Shown: positions 1 to 9,103, counted from the first letter of the stretch. The stretch: 64,000 bases of DNA from Lactiplantibacillus dongliensis (GCF_005405105.1 NZ_BJDK01000010.1:37706-101705), one strand, 5' to 3'. A program made the numbers and translations. The notes: generated by a model from the letters alone, not told the origin.

Positions 1-366
1 GACCGCACTTAATATTTGTTCCATGATGTCAATAACTTGTTGAAGCGGCAACGGGAAACGTTCTTTAATGTAATTCTTCAAGTCCATCCCTTTGACGTAC
101 TCCATCACCAAGTACTGCATCCCATTTTCTTCGCCGACATCATATAAACTCACGATGTGCGGGTGGACAAGCTCCGTGGTGGCGAGCGCTTCACGCTGAA
201 ACCGCTTGATGGTCTTCGGATCATCGCGCAAGTCCAGTCGCAGCAGTTTCACCGCCACATCACGGTCCAATATTAAGTCATGCGCCAAGTAAACATTCGC
301 CATACCACCTTCACCTAAAGACCGGATAATGCGATACCGTCCGCTAAGTGTGTAGTTGGGTGTCAT
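1..366 (-). CDS. prkC: Ser/Thr protein kinase PrkC/StkP, N-terminal part (cut by window edge)
   Basis: This is the first 122 codons of a eukaryotic-type Ser/Thr kinase that runs off the left edge. The translation starts [20 protein letters not shown] and shows the glycine-rich loop (GEGGMANVY), the catalytic lysine in VAVKLL, the alpha-C glutamate region (RFQREA) and the hinge (YLVMEYVKG). The family are membrane kinases with extracellular PASTA repeats that sense muropeptides and control cell-wall growth and division; that half is outside the window. The ATG overlaps the TGA of the phosphatase gene (ATGA), so the kinase/phosphatase pair is probably translationally coupled. Confidence 0.93.
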   Translation of the reverse strand, partial: MTPNYTLSGRYRIIRSLGEGGMANVYLAHDLILDRDVAVKLLRLDLRDDPKTIKRFQREALATTELVHPHIVSLYDVGEENGMQYLVMEYVKGMDLKNYIKERFPLPLQQVIDIMEQILSAV

Positions 367-1109
367 TTACTGGCCACCTCACCATCCACAGCCACAATTA
401 AAGCTGTGATATTGTCGTAACCGCCAGCTGAATTAGCCAACTTGATCAACGTAGCGCACTTATCAGCAACGGGTTGATCAGATTGTAAAACGGTCGTCAG
501 TTGTTGATCCGTAACCATGTTTGTTAATCCATCTGAACATAAAAGTAACTGGTCACCCGGAATCATCTTATACAAGTTGGTATCAATATCGGCATCCGGT
601 GAGATACCGAGTGTCCGGGTAATGATATTCTTTTGCGGATGTTGCCGCGCTTGTTCCGCCGAGATTTCACCCCGCTTCACCAGCTCGTTAACTAATGAGT
701 GATCCTCCGTCAATTGTTGCAACTGACCATCGCGGAATAAATAACCACGACTGTCGCCAATATTGGCCATCAAGAATTCATCATTAAACATCAAGGTTGC
801 GACCATCGTCGTCCCCATGCCGTTTAAATCTGAAAACTCACGGGCCTTCTCAATAATATGCTGATTTTCATCTTGAACTTCAGCGGCTAACCATTTTACA
901 GCATCGGTTGGGTCGCTAAAGGTGGTATTTTCAAACCGATAGCCCATGTGCGAGACCGCCATTTCTGACGCCACATCGCCACCTTGATGACCACCAATGC
1001 CATCCGCAACAATGGCAAAATTAATCCCCGCGGTGTTCTTAAAAACCCCGACGTAATCTTCATTTTCTTTGCGTTGTTGGCCGATATCAGACCGGTATGC
1101 AAAATCCAC
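363..1109 (-). CDS. prpC: PP2C-type protein phosphatase PrpC/Stp
   Basis: This 248-aa Mn/Mg-dependent Ser/Thr phosphatase is the usual partner that reverses the adjacent kinase. PP2C motifs are visible: RKENEDY near the N-terminus, [15 protein letters not shown] (metal-binding Asp), [32 protein letters not shown] and the C-terminal GGYDNIT. Length is typical of the family. It starts with GTG, lies 20 bp downstream of rsmB, and its stop overlaps the kinase start. Expression probably comes from the coaBC-priA-fmt-rsmB run upstream. Confidence 0.95.
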   Translation of the reverse strand: MDFAYRSDIGQQRKENEDYVGVFKNTAGINFAIVADGIGGHQGGDVASEMAVSHMGYRFENTTFSDPTDAVKWLAAEVQDENQHIIEKAREFSDLNGMGTTMVATLMFNDEFLMANIGDSRGYLFRDGQLQQLTEDHSLVNELVKRGEISAEQARQHPQKNIITRTLGISPDADIDTNLYKMIPGDQLLLCSDGLTNMVTDQQLTTVLQSDQPVADKCATLIKLANSAGGYDNITALIVAVDGEVASK

Positions 1110-1129
1110 GGTTTATCCACGCTCCACTG

Positions 1130-2473
1130 TTATTTTTTTCGTAAGCAGGCAATGAAGAAGCCATCTGACAAGTAATCATCCGGATAGATTGACAATGTCT
1201 TGTCAGGCCGATCTGCTTTTAAATGATTGGCAGTCGGCGTTTTAACTAATTCAAAGTCTGGGTGGTCTGCTAAGAAGGCTTTAACCACCTGTTGGTTTTC
1301 TTGTTCGAGAATGGTACAAGTGCTATACGTCATGATACCACCTTTTTTCAAGGTTGGGGCCACGGCCGTTAAAATTGATAATTGGACTTTTTGTAAGTTC
1401 AAACTATCTTGTAACGACTTTTCATAACGAATTTCTGGTTTCCGGCGAATTAGGCCCAAACCAGAACAAGGCGCATCGACCAAGATTTTGTCAAAATGGG
1501 CTGCTCCAAACTCAGCTTCGGCTTTGCGGGCATCCAATTCGGTGGCCGCTACCCGATCAGCAACGTTCATGCGAGCCGCATTCTTACCGATCAACCGAAC
1601 CTTAGGCGCATGAATATCTAAGGCAACGACTTGGCCGCCTTGATCAACGTCTAAAGCCGCCGCAATTTGGGTGGTCTTCCCACCAGGAGCGGCACAGGCA
1701 TCTAAGACCAGGTCACTGGGTTGAACATCCAAAGCTGGCACGACCAGTTGCGCACTCTCATCTTGAATCGTAAACATCCCATACTTCATGGCACTCGTAT
1801 TGATGGCTTGGCCTTCATTAACAACAATCCCGAGTGGTGAAACTTGGCTGGCTTCAACGTCTAAGCCTTCCTCAGTCAACACGGTCATCACGCCAGCAAC
1901 ATCAGTCATAGCGGCATTAACCCGTAATGACTGCTTAGCCGGTTGGTTCAGAGATGCAATCAATTGTTGCATCTTGTCCGCCCCTAATTGACGCCGTAAT
2001 TCCTCAATTAACCAGATTGGCATACTATAAGTGACACTTAAACGTTCATCAGGATTTTCAATGGTACTAAAGTCAGGTAAGCCACGCCGATCCATTTCGT
2101 GTAAAACCCCGGTCACAAACCGCCGAATACCTGGGTGACCTTTCACCTTCGCGATTTCAATCGTTTCGTTGAAAACGGCGCGCTTAGGAATCTTATCCAA
2201 ATATTGCCATTGGTAAAGCGCACTCAAAAGCAATTCATGCACCCATGGATCGAGCTGATGCGGATGGCGCACAAACGGCTTTAACCAGTATTCCAAGGTC
2301 AAGCGATGTTGAATCACCCCATAGACCATGTTGGTTAATAAGTTAATATCCCGCCGATCCATGGAATGTTGATTAATTAATTGATTTAATTGTAGATTTG
2401 AATACGCACCGTCTTTGATCTTAGCTAACGCTGAAACCGCTAACCAACGGGCACTATTGCCGACTTCACTCAT
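1130..2473 (-). CDS. rsmB: 16S rRNA m5C967 methyltransferase RsmB
   Basis: This 447-aa protein has an N-terminal NusB-like RNA-binding domain (about 1-140, ending GVLHEMDRRG) and a C-terminal SAM-dependent methyltransferase domain. The SAM motif DACAAPGGKTTQIA, the catalytic DAPCSGLG motif and a second catalytic cysteine in TYSTCTI fit RNA m5C methyltransferases. It should methylate 16S rRNA C967. Its start overlaps the fmt stop by 4 bp, with GGAGAG upstream, so it is co-translated with fmt. Confidence 0.95.
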   Translation of the reverse strand: MSEVGNSARWLAVSALAKIKDGAYSNLQLNQLINQHSMDRRDINLLTNMVYGVIQHRLTLEYWLKPFVRHPHQLDPWVHELLLSALYQWQYLDKIPKRAVFNETIEIAKVKGHPGIRRFVTGVLHEMDRRGLPDFSTIENPDERLSVTYSMPIWLIEELRRQLGADKMQQLIASLNQPAKQSLRVNAAMTDVAGVMTVLTEEGLDVEASQVSPLGIVVNEGQAINTSAMKYGMFTIQDESAQLVVPALDVQPSDLVLDACAAPGGKTTQIAAALDVDQGGQVVALDIHAPKVRLIGKNAARMNVADRVAATELDARKAEAEFGAAHFDKILVDAPCSGLGLIRRKPEIRYEKSLQDSLNLQKVQLSILTAVAPTLKKGGIMTYSTCTILEQENQQVVKAFLADHPDFELVKTPTANHLKADRPDKTLSIYPDDYLSDGFFIACLRKK

Positions 2474-3420
2474 TTTGTAATTACCTGCTCTCCAGTATTA
2501 AATTTATCCACGGCCCCATTTAAAAAGGCTGTGATGGTCATCTTAGGTTTCCCAGCTGGTTGCAATTCTTGCACTGACAGCGCCGTCTGATTAGCCGCCG
2601 CTAGCACTAATTCATGCTTGGTCTTGCGGACAACTTGCCCAGGTGCTTGCGTCACCGTTTCAGTTAGTGGCGTTACTTGCCAGAACTTAGTCCGTTTGCC
2701 ATCGAGCATCGCATAGGCGATCGGTGCTGGCCGTAGCCCGCGGACTTGATCATCAATCTGAGCCGCCGTCTGGTTAAAGAAGTCCAATTGTTCTTGTTCT
2801 GGCTTGATAGTTGGGGCAAACGTCACTTGGTCTTCCGCTTGCGGTGTGGCTTTAAGTTCGCCAGCAATCAACTTGGGTAACGTTTCGAGCAATAAATCAC
2901 GGCCGACGAGACTCAGCTTGTCAAACATCGTGCCAGTATCATCGTTGGCTGCAATTGGAATCGCTTGTTGGGCCAACATATCGCCAGCATCCATCTTTTT
3001 GACCATATAGATGATTGTGATGCCGGTTTCGGCTTCGCCATTCATGATTGAATATTGAACTGGCGCCCCACCCCGATATTTCGGTAATAAAGAACCATGC
3101 ACGTTAACGGCCCCAATCTGCGCCGCCTTCAACAACTTGGTCGGTAAAAATTGACCAAAGGCCGCCGTCACAATGAGATCAGGCTGCAAGTCGATGATTT
3201 GTTGCATTTCCGGACTGCCCCCGATTTTTTCGGGTTGTAGGACCGTAATGTCGTGTGCGACCGCCACTTGTTTGACTGGTGAGGCGGTTAAGATGTGTTT
3301 CCGACCGACTTTGCGATCTGGCTGGGTTACAACGGCTTTTACGTCGTAACCATTTTCAATTAAACTGGTTAAAATAGGCGCCGCAAATGCGGGCGTTCCC
3401 ATAAAGACAATGGATGTCAA
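2470..3420 (-). CDS. fmt: methionyl-tRNA formyltransferase
   Basis: Formylates initiator Met-tRNA using 10-formyl-THF. The N-terminal formyltransferase domain shows IVFMGTPAFA and the catalytic HGSLLPKYRGGAPVQ with nearby TGITI; a C-terminal OB-like tRNA-binding domain follows. I place the start at a TTG (3420) because an ideal GGAGG lies 8 bases upstream. A longer frame from an ATG at 3435 would put that GGAGG inside the coding sequence. The result is 316 aa, typical for Fmt. It lies between priA and rsmB. Confidence 0.94.
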   Translation of the reverse strand: MTSIVFMGTPAFAAPILTSLIENGYDVKAVVTQPDRKVGRKHILTASPVKQVAVAHDITVLQPEKIGGSPEMQQIIDLQPDLIVTAAFGQFLPTKLLKAAQIGAVNVHGSLLPKYRGGAPVQYSIMNGEAETGITIIYMVKKMDAGDMLAQQAIPIAANDDTGTMFDKLSLVGRDLLLETLPKLIAGELKATPQAEDQVTFAPTIKPEQEQLDFFNQTAAQIDDQVRGLRPAPIAYAMLDGKRTKFWQVTPLTETVTQAPGQVVRKTKHELVLAAANQTALSVQELQPAGKPKMTITAFLNGAVDKFNTGEQVITK

Positions 3421-3435
3421 TTTGATTTCCTCCAA

Positions 3436-5859
3436 TTACATAAAATGCAAGGGTTCGACGTCAATCGCAATCTGCAACCCTTGTCGTTGTTGAACTTGGG
3501 TCTCATGCAACAGCGTGGTTAACGTCGCCGCCAAATTCGGCTCACGCTTGTATTTAATGACGATTTGATAGTAGTAGCGGCGATTAACCCGGGCAATCGG
3601 CTTAGGCGTTGGACCCAAGATCTGCGTTGACGGGGTTAATCGCGGTTTGAGCCACTGTAATAACTGGTACATACGTTTAGCAGCGATGGCTTCATCTAAG
3701 TCACTCGCGGTAATCTGAACTGTAAAGTAGTATGGCGGATAACCGCCCTGATGACGCATCCGCATCTCATACTTAAAGAAACCTTCATAATCATGATGCT
3801 GGGCAAAACGAATCGCATAATGATCCGGATTAAACGTCTGAATATACACATGCCCGCTTTTTTCTGCCCGACCAGCCCGGCCACTAACTTGCGTTAACAG
3901 TTGAAAGGTCCGCTCACTGGCCCGAAAGTCAGGCAATCCCAGGGCCGTATCGGCATTCAAGACCCCAACTAACGTGACATTAGGAAAGTCCAGTCCCTTG
4001 GCAATCATCTGGGTACCAATTAGAATATCGGCTTCACCGCTGCCAAACTGTGACAGCAACCGCGCATGGGCGCCCTTCTTACGGGTCGTATCATTATCCA
4101 TGCGAATAATCCGGGCATCTGGTAACAAGTCTCGTAATTCTTCTTCGACTTTTTCCGTCCCAGTACCATAATAACGAATCTGGTGACTGTGACAGTTCGG
4201 ACAAATCCGCGGAATCGCTTCTTCATGACCACAATAATGGCACTTCATCGTATGCGTATCCATGTGCAAAGTCAGTGAAATATCACAGTTGGGACATTTC
4301 AAGACAAACCCGCAATCCCGACACAATACAAACGACGAATAACCACGCCGATTCAACATCAGCACACTCTGTTCGTGGCGATCTAATCGATCTTGTAGTG
4401 CCACTAATAACGCTTGAGAAAAGTTACTTTCAGCGTGCTTTTGCAACTCGGTTTTCATATCAATGATTGAGACTTTCGGTAACGGTCGCTGATTGACCCG
4501 ATCGGCTAACAACAACCGTTGATACACGCCCTTTTCAGCCCGCGCCCGAGTCTCTAACGATGGGGTCGCCGAACCTAAAACGACTGGACAATCGTGATAC
4601 TGACTACGCCACAAGGCTACTTGACGGGCGTGATACCGCGGCGCGTCGTCTTGCTTATAGCTATTTTCGTGTTCCTCATCCATAATGATCAAGCCTAGAT
4701 TAGTTAAAGGTGCAAAGACCGCCGACCGTGCGCCAACGACCACTTGGGCCTCTTGGCGCTTGATGCGACGCCATTCATCATATTTCTCACCACTGGACAG
4801 ACCACTGTGTAAGACGGCCACGGCTTTCCCGAACCGGCCTTTGACCCGTTGGACCATCTGGGGTGTCAGTGAGATTTCCGGCACCAGCATTAGCGCCGTC
4901 TTACCTTGAGCCAATGCCGCCGCAATCGACTGTAAATAAACCTCCGTCTTCCCGCTACCGGTCACGCCTTCAAGTAAAAACGTGGTTTTAGCGGGCTGTT
5001 GAACGGCAGCCACAATCCGATCAACGGCGACTTGTTGTTCATCATTGAGCTTCAGCGGCTTGGTCGCCTTAATATTAGCCGTTGCATACGGATCACGGTA
5101 AACTTCAATCGGCGTCTTTTTCAACCACCCTTTTTGTTCACCGGTCCGGATCACCGCTTCACTGACAGCGAACTGTTCACTAAACTTTTTTTGCGCTAGT
5201 GTTTCGCCGTTAAGCGTCTGTAGCCCCTTTAACAGTGCCAGTTGCTTGGCAGCGCCAGCACGAACCGTCTTCTCAGCGGCAACTAAATCCGCTTGATCCA
5301 AAGCAGCGGTGATGCCGACCATCGTTTTATGATGAGCTTGGTTCTTAACTTGAAAATAAACTTCTACGGCCCCAGCAGCCTGTAAACGTAACAGTTCACT
5401 CACTTGGGCGGGTGTCGTAGCCACGTCGTCAAACGGCACACTCGTCTGACCATGAAACAGCGTCGTTTGAATAGCCGTAGGGGTGGTCGCCGTCGTCCGT
5501 AATAACTTGACATACTTGGCCCGCATCACGGCTGGTAACATCGTTTGGGCACAGGTAATTTGAAATGAAAAGGTACTATCAGCCAGCCACTTCGATAGCG
5601 CTAATGCTTCCGAATTCAAGACTGGAGCTAGATCGACCACGGTATCAATGGCTTTTAGCTCACCATCATACGCCGGTTCGTCCTCATCATTGCAGGCCAA
5701 AACAAATCCCTGAACGCGGCGTTTACCGCGACCAAACGGGACGACTACCCGCATCCCAGGCTGGACTTGTGAACGCCAAGCCGCGGGAATACGATAACTA
5801 TACGGTCGATTGGTCTGCATCGTTGGCACATCGACCAAAACTTGTGCAATTTGTGCCAC
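3436..5859 (-). CDS. priA: primosomal replication-restart helicase PriA
   Basis: A superfamily 2 3'-5' helicase of about 807 aa that reloads the replisome at stalled forks. Visible are the N-terminal DNA-binding domain, Walker A GVTGSGKTEVY, the DEEH box, helicase motifs GSATPS and GRAGR, and a zinc module (CRDCGFVLKCPNCD followed by CHYCGHE and CPNCHSH). A GTG at 5859 has GAGGAAG at good spacing. A TTG at 5865 is in frame but too close to that site. Fmt follows after 15 bp. Confidence 0.95.
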   Translation of the reverse strand: MAQIAQVLVDVPTMQTNRPYSYRIPAAWRSQVQPGMRVVVPFGRGKRRVQGFVLACNDEDEPAYDGELKAIDTVVDLAPVLNSEALALSKWLADSTFSFQITCAQTMLPAVMRAKYVKLLRTTATTPTAIQTTLFHGQTSVPFDDVATTPAQVSELLRLQAAGAVEVYFQVKNQAHHKTMVGITAALDQADLVAAEKTVRAGAAKQLALLKGLQTLNGETLAQKKFSEQFAVSEAVIRTGEQKGWLKKTPIEVYRDPYATANIKATKPLKLNDEQQVAVDRIVAAVQQPAKTTFLLEGVTGSGKTEVYLQSIAAALAQGKTALMLVPEISLTPQMVQRVKGRFGKAVAVLHSGLSSGEKYDEWRRIKRQEAQVVVGARSAVFAPLTNLGLIIMDEEHENSYKQDDAPRYHARQVALWRSQYHDCPVVLGSATPSLETRARAEKGVYQRLLLADRVNQRPLPKVSIIDMKTELQKHAESNFSQALLVALQDRLDRHEQSVLMLNRRGYSSFVLCRDCGFVLKCPNCDISLTLHMDTHTMKCHYCGHEEAIPRICPNCHSHQIRYYGTGTEKVEEELRDLLPDARIIRMDNDTTRKKGAHARLLSQFGSGEADILIGTQMIAKGLDFPNVTLVGVLNADTALGLPDFRASERTFQLLTQVSGRAGRAEKSGHVYIQTFNPDHYAIRFAQHHDYEGFFKYEMRMRHQGGYPPYYFTVQITASDLDEAIAAKRMYQLLQWLKPRLTPSTQILGPTPKPIARVNRRYYYQIVIKYKREPNLAATLTTLLHETQVQQRQGLQIAIDVEPLHFM

Positions 5860-5890
5860 CGTCAACTTCCTCTCTTAACCCCACATTGGT

Positions 5891-7114
5891 CTAGGCACCG
5901 CGATTAATCGCCGCGGTCAAGACACTGTGGGCAATCTCAGTTTTCGATAATAAATTGGTCGTCACCGGCGTGCTATTTGGCGTTAATAAAGTGACCTGAT
6001 TGGTATCCCCATTAAAGCCCACTCCCGGTTGCGACACATCGTTAGCAACTAACATATCAAGTTTCTTTTCGGCTAACTTCTTCTCGGCATTTGCCAATAA
6101 ATGTTGGGTTTCAGCCGCGAAACCAATCACAAATTGACCCGTCTTTTGGGCCGCTAATTGTTTCAAAATGTCAGCCGTTTCCGTTAATTCTAAGGTCAAT
6201 CCAGTTTGACCAGGTTGTTTCTTAATCTTTTGGTCAACTGCTTTGACTGGTCGGTAATCTGAAACGGCGGCGGCCATCACTAACATATCGGTAGTGGCAA
6301 ACTTGGCCGTCACTTGAGTTAACAACTCGGCCGCCGATAAGACTTCAATATACTGAACCCCAGCCGGCTGAGTTAAGGCTGTTGGGGTACTAATCAACGT
6401 CACTTCGGCACCCAATTCACGTGCGACTGTCGCCATTGCATAGCCCATCTTACCGGAAGATCGATTAGAAATATAACGTACGGGATCAATCATCTCACGC
6501 GTCCCGCCCGCAGTGACTAAGACTTTTTTACCATGTAAAGGTAAATCCGTTTGCTGGTCAATCAACGTCTGAGTGAGCCAATCAACAATCTCATCCGGTT
6601 CTGGCATCCGCCCACGACCGACATAACCTTCTGCCAGCATTCCCGTAGCGGGGGTCAACACTTGCAGGCCATCTGTCTGCAACTGTGCTAAGTTGCGTTG
6701 GGTCGCCGGATTAGCATACATATGTGAATTCATTGCTGGGACCACATATTTGGGAGCCGTAGTGGCCAGAATCGTCGTTGTGGCTGCATCATCAGCAATC
6801 CCATTGGCAACTTTAGCAATCAGATTAGCTGTGGCCGGAACCATAATCATCAAGTCCGTCCAGTCGGCTAAGGCAACATGACCGACATGCTTAGGATCTT
6901 GCATCGTAAACTCATCGCTAAACACCGGTTGTTGCGTTAACGTTTGAAAGGTCAGCGGCGTTACAAATTCAGTCGCATGCGCCGTCATCGTCACCCGTAC
7001 GGTGGCACCTTGCTTCATTAATTGCCGCACCAAATAAATGGCCTTATAACTCGCAATTCCACCACTCACAACCACTGTCACATGTTGATCTTGCCAAATA
7101 CTCACACCAGTCAC
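5891..7114 (-). CDS. coaBC: phosphopantothenoylcysteine decarboxylase / phosphopantothenate-cysteine ligase CoaBC
   Basis: A bifunctional coenzyme A biosynthesis enzyme of 407 aa. The N-terminal FMN-dependent decarboxylase half (about 1-185) has the start motif VVSGGIASYK and PAMNSHMY. The C-terminal CTP-dependent ligase half has VLVTAGGTREMIDPVRYISN and GFAAET. The flap motif that normally contains a conserved cysteine (LACGxxGxGRM) reads GMLAEGYVGRGRM here, with Glu replacing Cys. GTG start. It is probably co-transcribed with priA, 31 bp downstream. Confidence 0.94.
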   Translation of the reverse strand: MTGVSIWQDQHVTVVVSGGIASYKAIYLVRQLMKQGATVRVTMTAHATEFVTPLTFQTLTQQPVFSDEFTMQDPKHVGHVALADWTDLMIMVPATANLIAKVANGIADDAATTTILATTAPKYVVPAMNSHMYANPATQRNLAQLQTDGLQVLTPATGMLAEGYVGRGRMPEPDEIVDWLTQTLIDQQTDLPLHGKKVLVTAGGTREMIDPVRYISNRSSGKMGYAMATVARELGAEVTLISTPTALTQPAGVQYIEVLSAAELLTQVTAKFATTDMLVMAAAVSDYRPVKAVDQKIKKQPGQTGLTLELTETADILKQLAAQKTGQFVIGFAAETQHLLANAEKKLAEKKLDMLVANDVSQPGVGFNGDTNQVTLLTPNSTPVTTNLLSKTEIAHSVLTAAINRGA

Positions 7115-7170
7115 ACCCTTTTTCAGTCATGTTTAGACGACTGATCATTTTCATTTTTAGTTTTGTTCAT

Positions 7171-7325
7171 GTTGCCACTCTGGTTGGACCGGAGCAATGC
7201 CGGAACGTGGTGGCCGCGTTTGTGAGCCAAAAATCGGTCTCACAAGCCGGGCTTTATCTAAGTCGAAAACCACGACTAAGATAAACGACACCACTGAGCA
7301 TTGTCCGGCCCGCCCGGCGTTAAGA
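7171..7325 (+). repeat. dispersed three-way-junction element, copy A
   Basis: Member of the intergenic element family described under findings. Outer stem 7189-7200 pairs with 7298-7308. GTGGTG near 7208 pairs with CACCAC near 7290. Hairpin 1 is 7220-7228 with 7236-7245. Hairpin 2 is 7253-7265 with 7273-7285, with one A-A mismatch. The 5' end reads TTGCCACTCTGGTTGG and the 3' end GGCGTTAAG. It lies between rpoZ and coaBC and is inverted relative to copy G next to it. Confidence 0.85.
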
Positions 7326-7367
7326 CAGTCGCTGCCATGCAATTAGCCAAGCAAACAAAATCATGCC

Positions 7368-7530
7368 CCTGCCAGTTAACTAGCGCAGGTCGGCTCAGCC
7401 GGTGAAATTAGACTTAGCTGAGTGCTTTTTACTCAGGTTAGTCAAAGGCTGATTGATGAGACCGCACTTTGGCTTATCAATCGCGCCCACCACGTTCCGG
7501 CATCAGCTGAGCCGACTGGAGCAACAATGA
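7368..7530 (-). repeat. dispersed three-way-junction element, copy G (inverted partner of A)
   Basis: Same architecture on the minus strand. A perfect 11-bp outer stem (7389-7399 with 7506-7516) encloses hairpin 2 (7408-7423 with 7431-7446) and hairpin 1 (7451-7463 with 7471-7482). The conserved box GGAACGTGGTGG is at 7487-7498 on the minus strand. Stem sequences differ from copy A but pair just as well. Copies A and G are arranged 3' end to 3' end. Confidence 0.8.
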
Positions 7531-7614
7531 TAACATTTATGAATAACTTTTAAACATGCACAGGTTAATTGTATCAAGAATCAACAGTCACGTGAAGCTT
7601 CAAGACTGATGACA

Positions 7615-7648
7615 TAAAAAAAGCGCCAAGGCACACGGCCTCGACGCT
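7615..7648 (-). terminator. rho-independent terminator after rpoZ
   Basis: On the minus strand an 11-bp stem (7622-7632 with 7638-7648, two wobble pairs) is followed by a run of T (A on the plus strand, 7615-7621). It closes the gmk-rpoZ unit, so the coaBC-priA-fmt run downstream needs its own promoter or read-through. Confidence 0.8.
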
Positions 7649-7658
7649 CTTGGTCATC

Positions 7659-7871
7659 CTAGTCTTTATCGGTTTCGTCCGGGTCAATCATTAAGTCGCC
7701 CGCCGCGATTTCTTCCAAAGCCCGACCAATCGTCTTAACAGACTTGTATTCACTTAACATGGGAGCAGCGCCGGCGTCCAATTCATGAGCGCGCTTGCTA
7801 GCTAACATGATCAATGAGTAACGGGAATTAACTTGCTTTAATAAATCATCAACTGATGGATATAAGATCAA
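7659..7871 (-). CDS. rpoZ: RNA polymerase omega subunit
   Basis: A 70-aa omega subunit that helps assemble RNA polymerase. It has the typical [14 protein letters not shown] start, [14 protein letters not shown] and the conserved [14 protein letters not shown] segment. The start is TTG with GGAGATGC upstream, overlapping the gmk stop (TTGA). Omega directly follows gmk in most Firmicutes. Confidence 0.95.
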   Translation of the reverse strand: MILYPSVDDLLKQVNSRYSLIMLASKRAHELDAGAAPMLSEYKSVKTIGRALEEIAAGDLMIDPDETDKD

Positions 7872-8488
7872 GATTCTGCATCTCCTAACATTTCTTCATA
7901 CTCTGGCATCACTCGTTTGACACTGAAGCGCTCGCTGCGAATAATCGCTTTGATCCGTTCAGCAGCCAAAGGAACTTCATCATTTACCACCGCGTAATCA
8001 TAGTTACGCATCATCTTAATTTCACCAACTGCTTTAGCCATCCGCTTATTGATGACGGCCATATCATCAGTCCCCCGACCGATGATGCGGTGTTTTAATT
8101 CCATGAGGTCCGGGGGCGTTAAGAAGATAAAGACCCCGTCTGGCATCTTTTCACGCACTTGCATCGCACCGTTAACTTCAATTTCTAAGAAAACGTCTTT
8201 GCCAGCTGCTAAAGACTGCTTAATATATTTTAAGGGCGTTCCGTAGTAGTTGTCAACATACTTGGCGTATTCCAGCATACCGCCACTCTTGATTTCATCC
8301 TCGAATTCATCTTTGGAGACAAAATAGTAGTCCTTTCCATCAACTTCACCCGGCCGCATGTGCCGCGTGGTCATCGAGACTGAATATTGAAAATCATTAT
8401 CATCTGAGTCAAAAATTTCCTTCCGGACGGTACCTTTACCGACACCAGAGGGACCTGATAAGACGATTAACATGCCTTGTTTCGCCAT
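7868..8488 (-). CDS. gmk: guanylate kinase
   Basis: Converts GMP to GDP with ATP. The 206-aa protein has the P-loop [10 protein letters not shown], the GMP-binding [20 protein letters not shown] segment, [12 protein letters not shown] and [11 protein letters not shown], all typical. It is the first gene of a two-gene unit with rpoZ, whose start overlaps its stop. Confidence 0.96.
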   Translation of the reverse strand: MAKQGMLIVLSGPSGVGKGTVRKEIFDSDDNDFQYSVSMTTRHMRPGEVDGKDYYFVSKDEFEDEIKSGGMLEYAKYVDNYYGTPLKYIKQSLAAGKDVFLEIEVNGAMQVREKMPDGVFIFLTPPDLMELKHRIIGRGTDDMAVINKRMAKAVGEIKMMRNYDYAVVNDEVPLAAERIKAIIRSERFSVKRVMPEYEEMLGDAES

Positions 8489-8626
8489 GATCGCAAATTC
8501 CCCTTATTAAATATGTTTTAAAGATTATTTTGCACTTTTTACCGCGTAATTGCAAGTGTTATTAGGCTTGCCACCATTTTTCATCCCGTTGACAAAAAAC
8601 TTTTAGTCGAAAACGGAAAATATTGC

Positions 8627-8655
8627 TTGCTTTTCAGAACGTTCGTTCGTATAAT
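8627..8655 (+). promoter_or_regulatory. sigma-A promoter with a possible LexA (SOS) box in the spacer
   Basis: The -35 TTGCTT (8627-8632) and -10 TATAAT (8650-8655) are 17 bp apart. The spacer contains GAACGTTCGTTC (8637-8648), which fits the Gram-positive LexA core GAAC-N4-GTTC. It drives the YolD-like gene. The promoter is clear from the sequence; LexA control is inferred. Confidence 0.6.
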
Positions 8656-8687
8656 AAAAACACAAACAAACGTTCGAGGTGGCTAAT

Positions 8688-9023
8688 ATGCAAAATAAAC
8701 AAACGCGTCTACAAACTATTTCTAAGAATTTTCAAACGTCGTATCGTCAAATCTTTGACGAGATTACGACAGCTGCTGCAGCCAGTGCGCCCTTGCTTCC
8801 GCAAATGCCCGCCTTTCAACGGACATTGTTTTTGGAGCAAGCACAGCAACGGCATTATCAAGTGATGTTGCAAATGCAACCAGCCTTAACGCAGACGCAT
8901 CCCTACAATATTCATGGCGTCTTAAAGACCTTAGCGTCTGGACAACTCGTCTTGATCAATCGTGAAAAACACCTGACGCATTTAATTAATTTAGATCAAA
9001 TCCGTTATTTACAACGGGCTTAA
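8688..9023 (+). CDS. YolD-like small protein, possibly SOS-inducible
   Basis: A 111-aa soluble protein with no signal peptide or membrane segment. The C-terminal part (YNIHGVLKTLASGQLVLINR followed by THLINLDQIRYLQ) resembles the beta-rich YolD-like domain, often encoded beside Y-family polymerases of the UmuC/DinP type. No such polymerase gene is adjacent here. I place the start at ATG 8688, with AGGTGG upstream; an in-frame GTG at 8679 overlaps that ribosome-binding site. The promoter has a LexA-like box. Family assignment is tentative. Confidence 0.55.
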   Translation: MQNKQTRLQTISKNFQTSYRQIFDEITTAAAASAPLLPQMPAFQRTLFLEQAQQRHYQVMLQMQPALTQTHPYNIHGVLKTLASGQLVLINREKHLTHLINLDQIRYLQRA

Positions 9024-9036
9024 ACTTTAATAGACC

Positions 9037-9101
9037 TTGCATCAAAAGATGTGATCAGTCTCAATCAAACCTTGCCGATTGACCTGGTGTTTTTGATGCA
9101 A
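9037..9101 (+). terminator. long hairpin downstream of the YolD-like gene
   Basis: A perfect 11-bp inverted repeat (9037-9047 with 9091-9101) encloses a further partial stem (AGTCTCAATC with GATTGACCT) and is followed by an A-rich stretch. It may end the plus-strand transcript, but it has no strong T run, so its role is uncertain. Confidence 0.45.
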
Positions 9102-9103
9102 AC

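Noticed and set aside
7171..7325. Reading the element as a tRNA-like or T-box structure because of its cloverleaf shape
   Set aside because: No conserved T-loop, anticodon-type loop, T-box sequence or CCA end; two hairpins only inside the outer stem.
7157..7342. 61-aa frame on the minus strand
   Set aside because: It lies wholly in structured element copy A; no ribosome-binding site.
8623..8865. 80-aa plus-strand frame overlapping the YolD-like gene
   Set aside because: Starts inside the promoter and is out of frame with the gene that has the ribosome-binding site.
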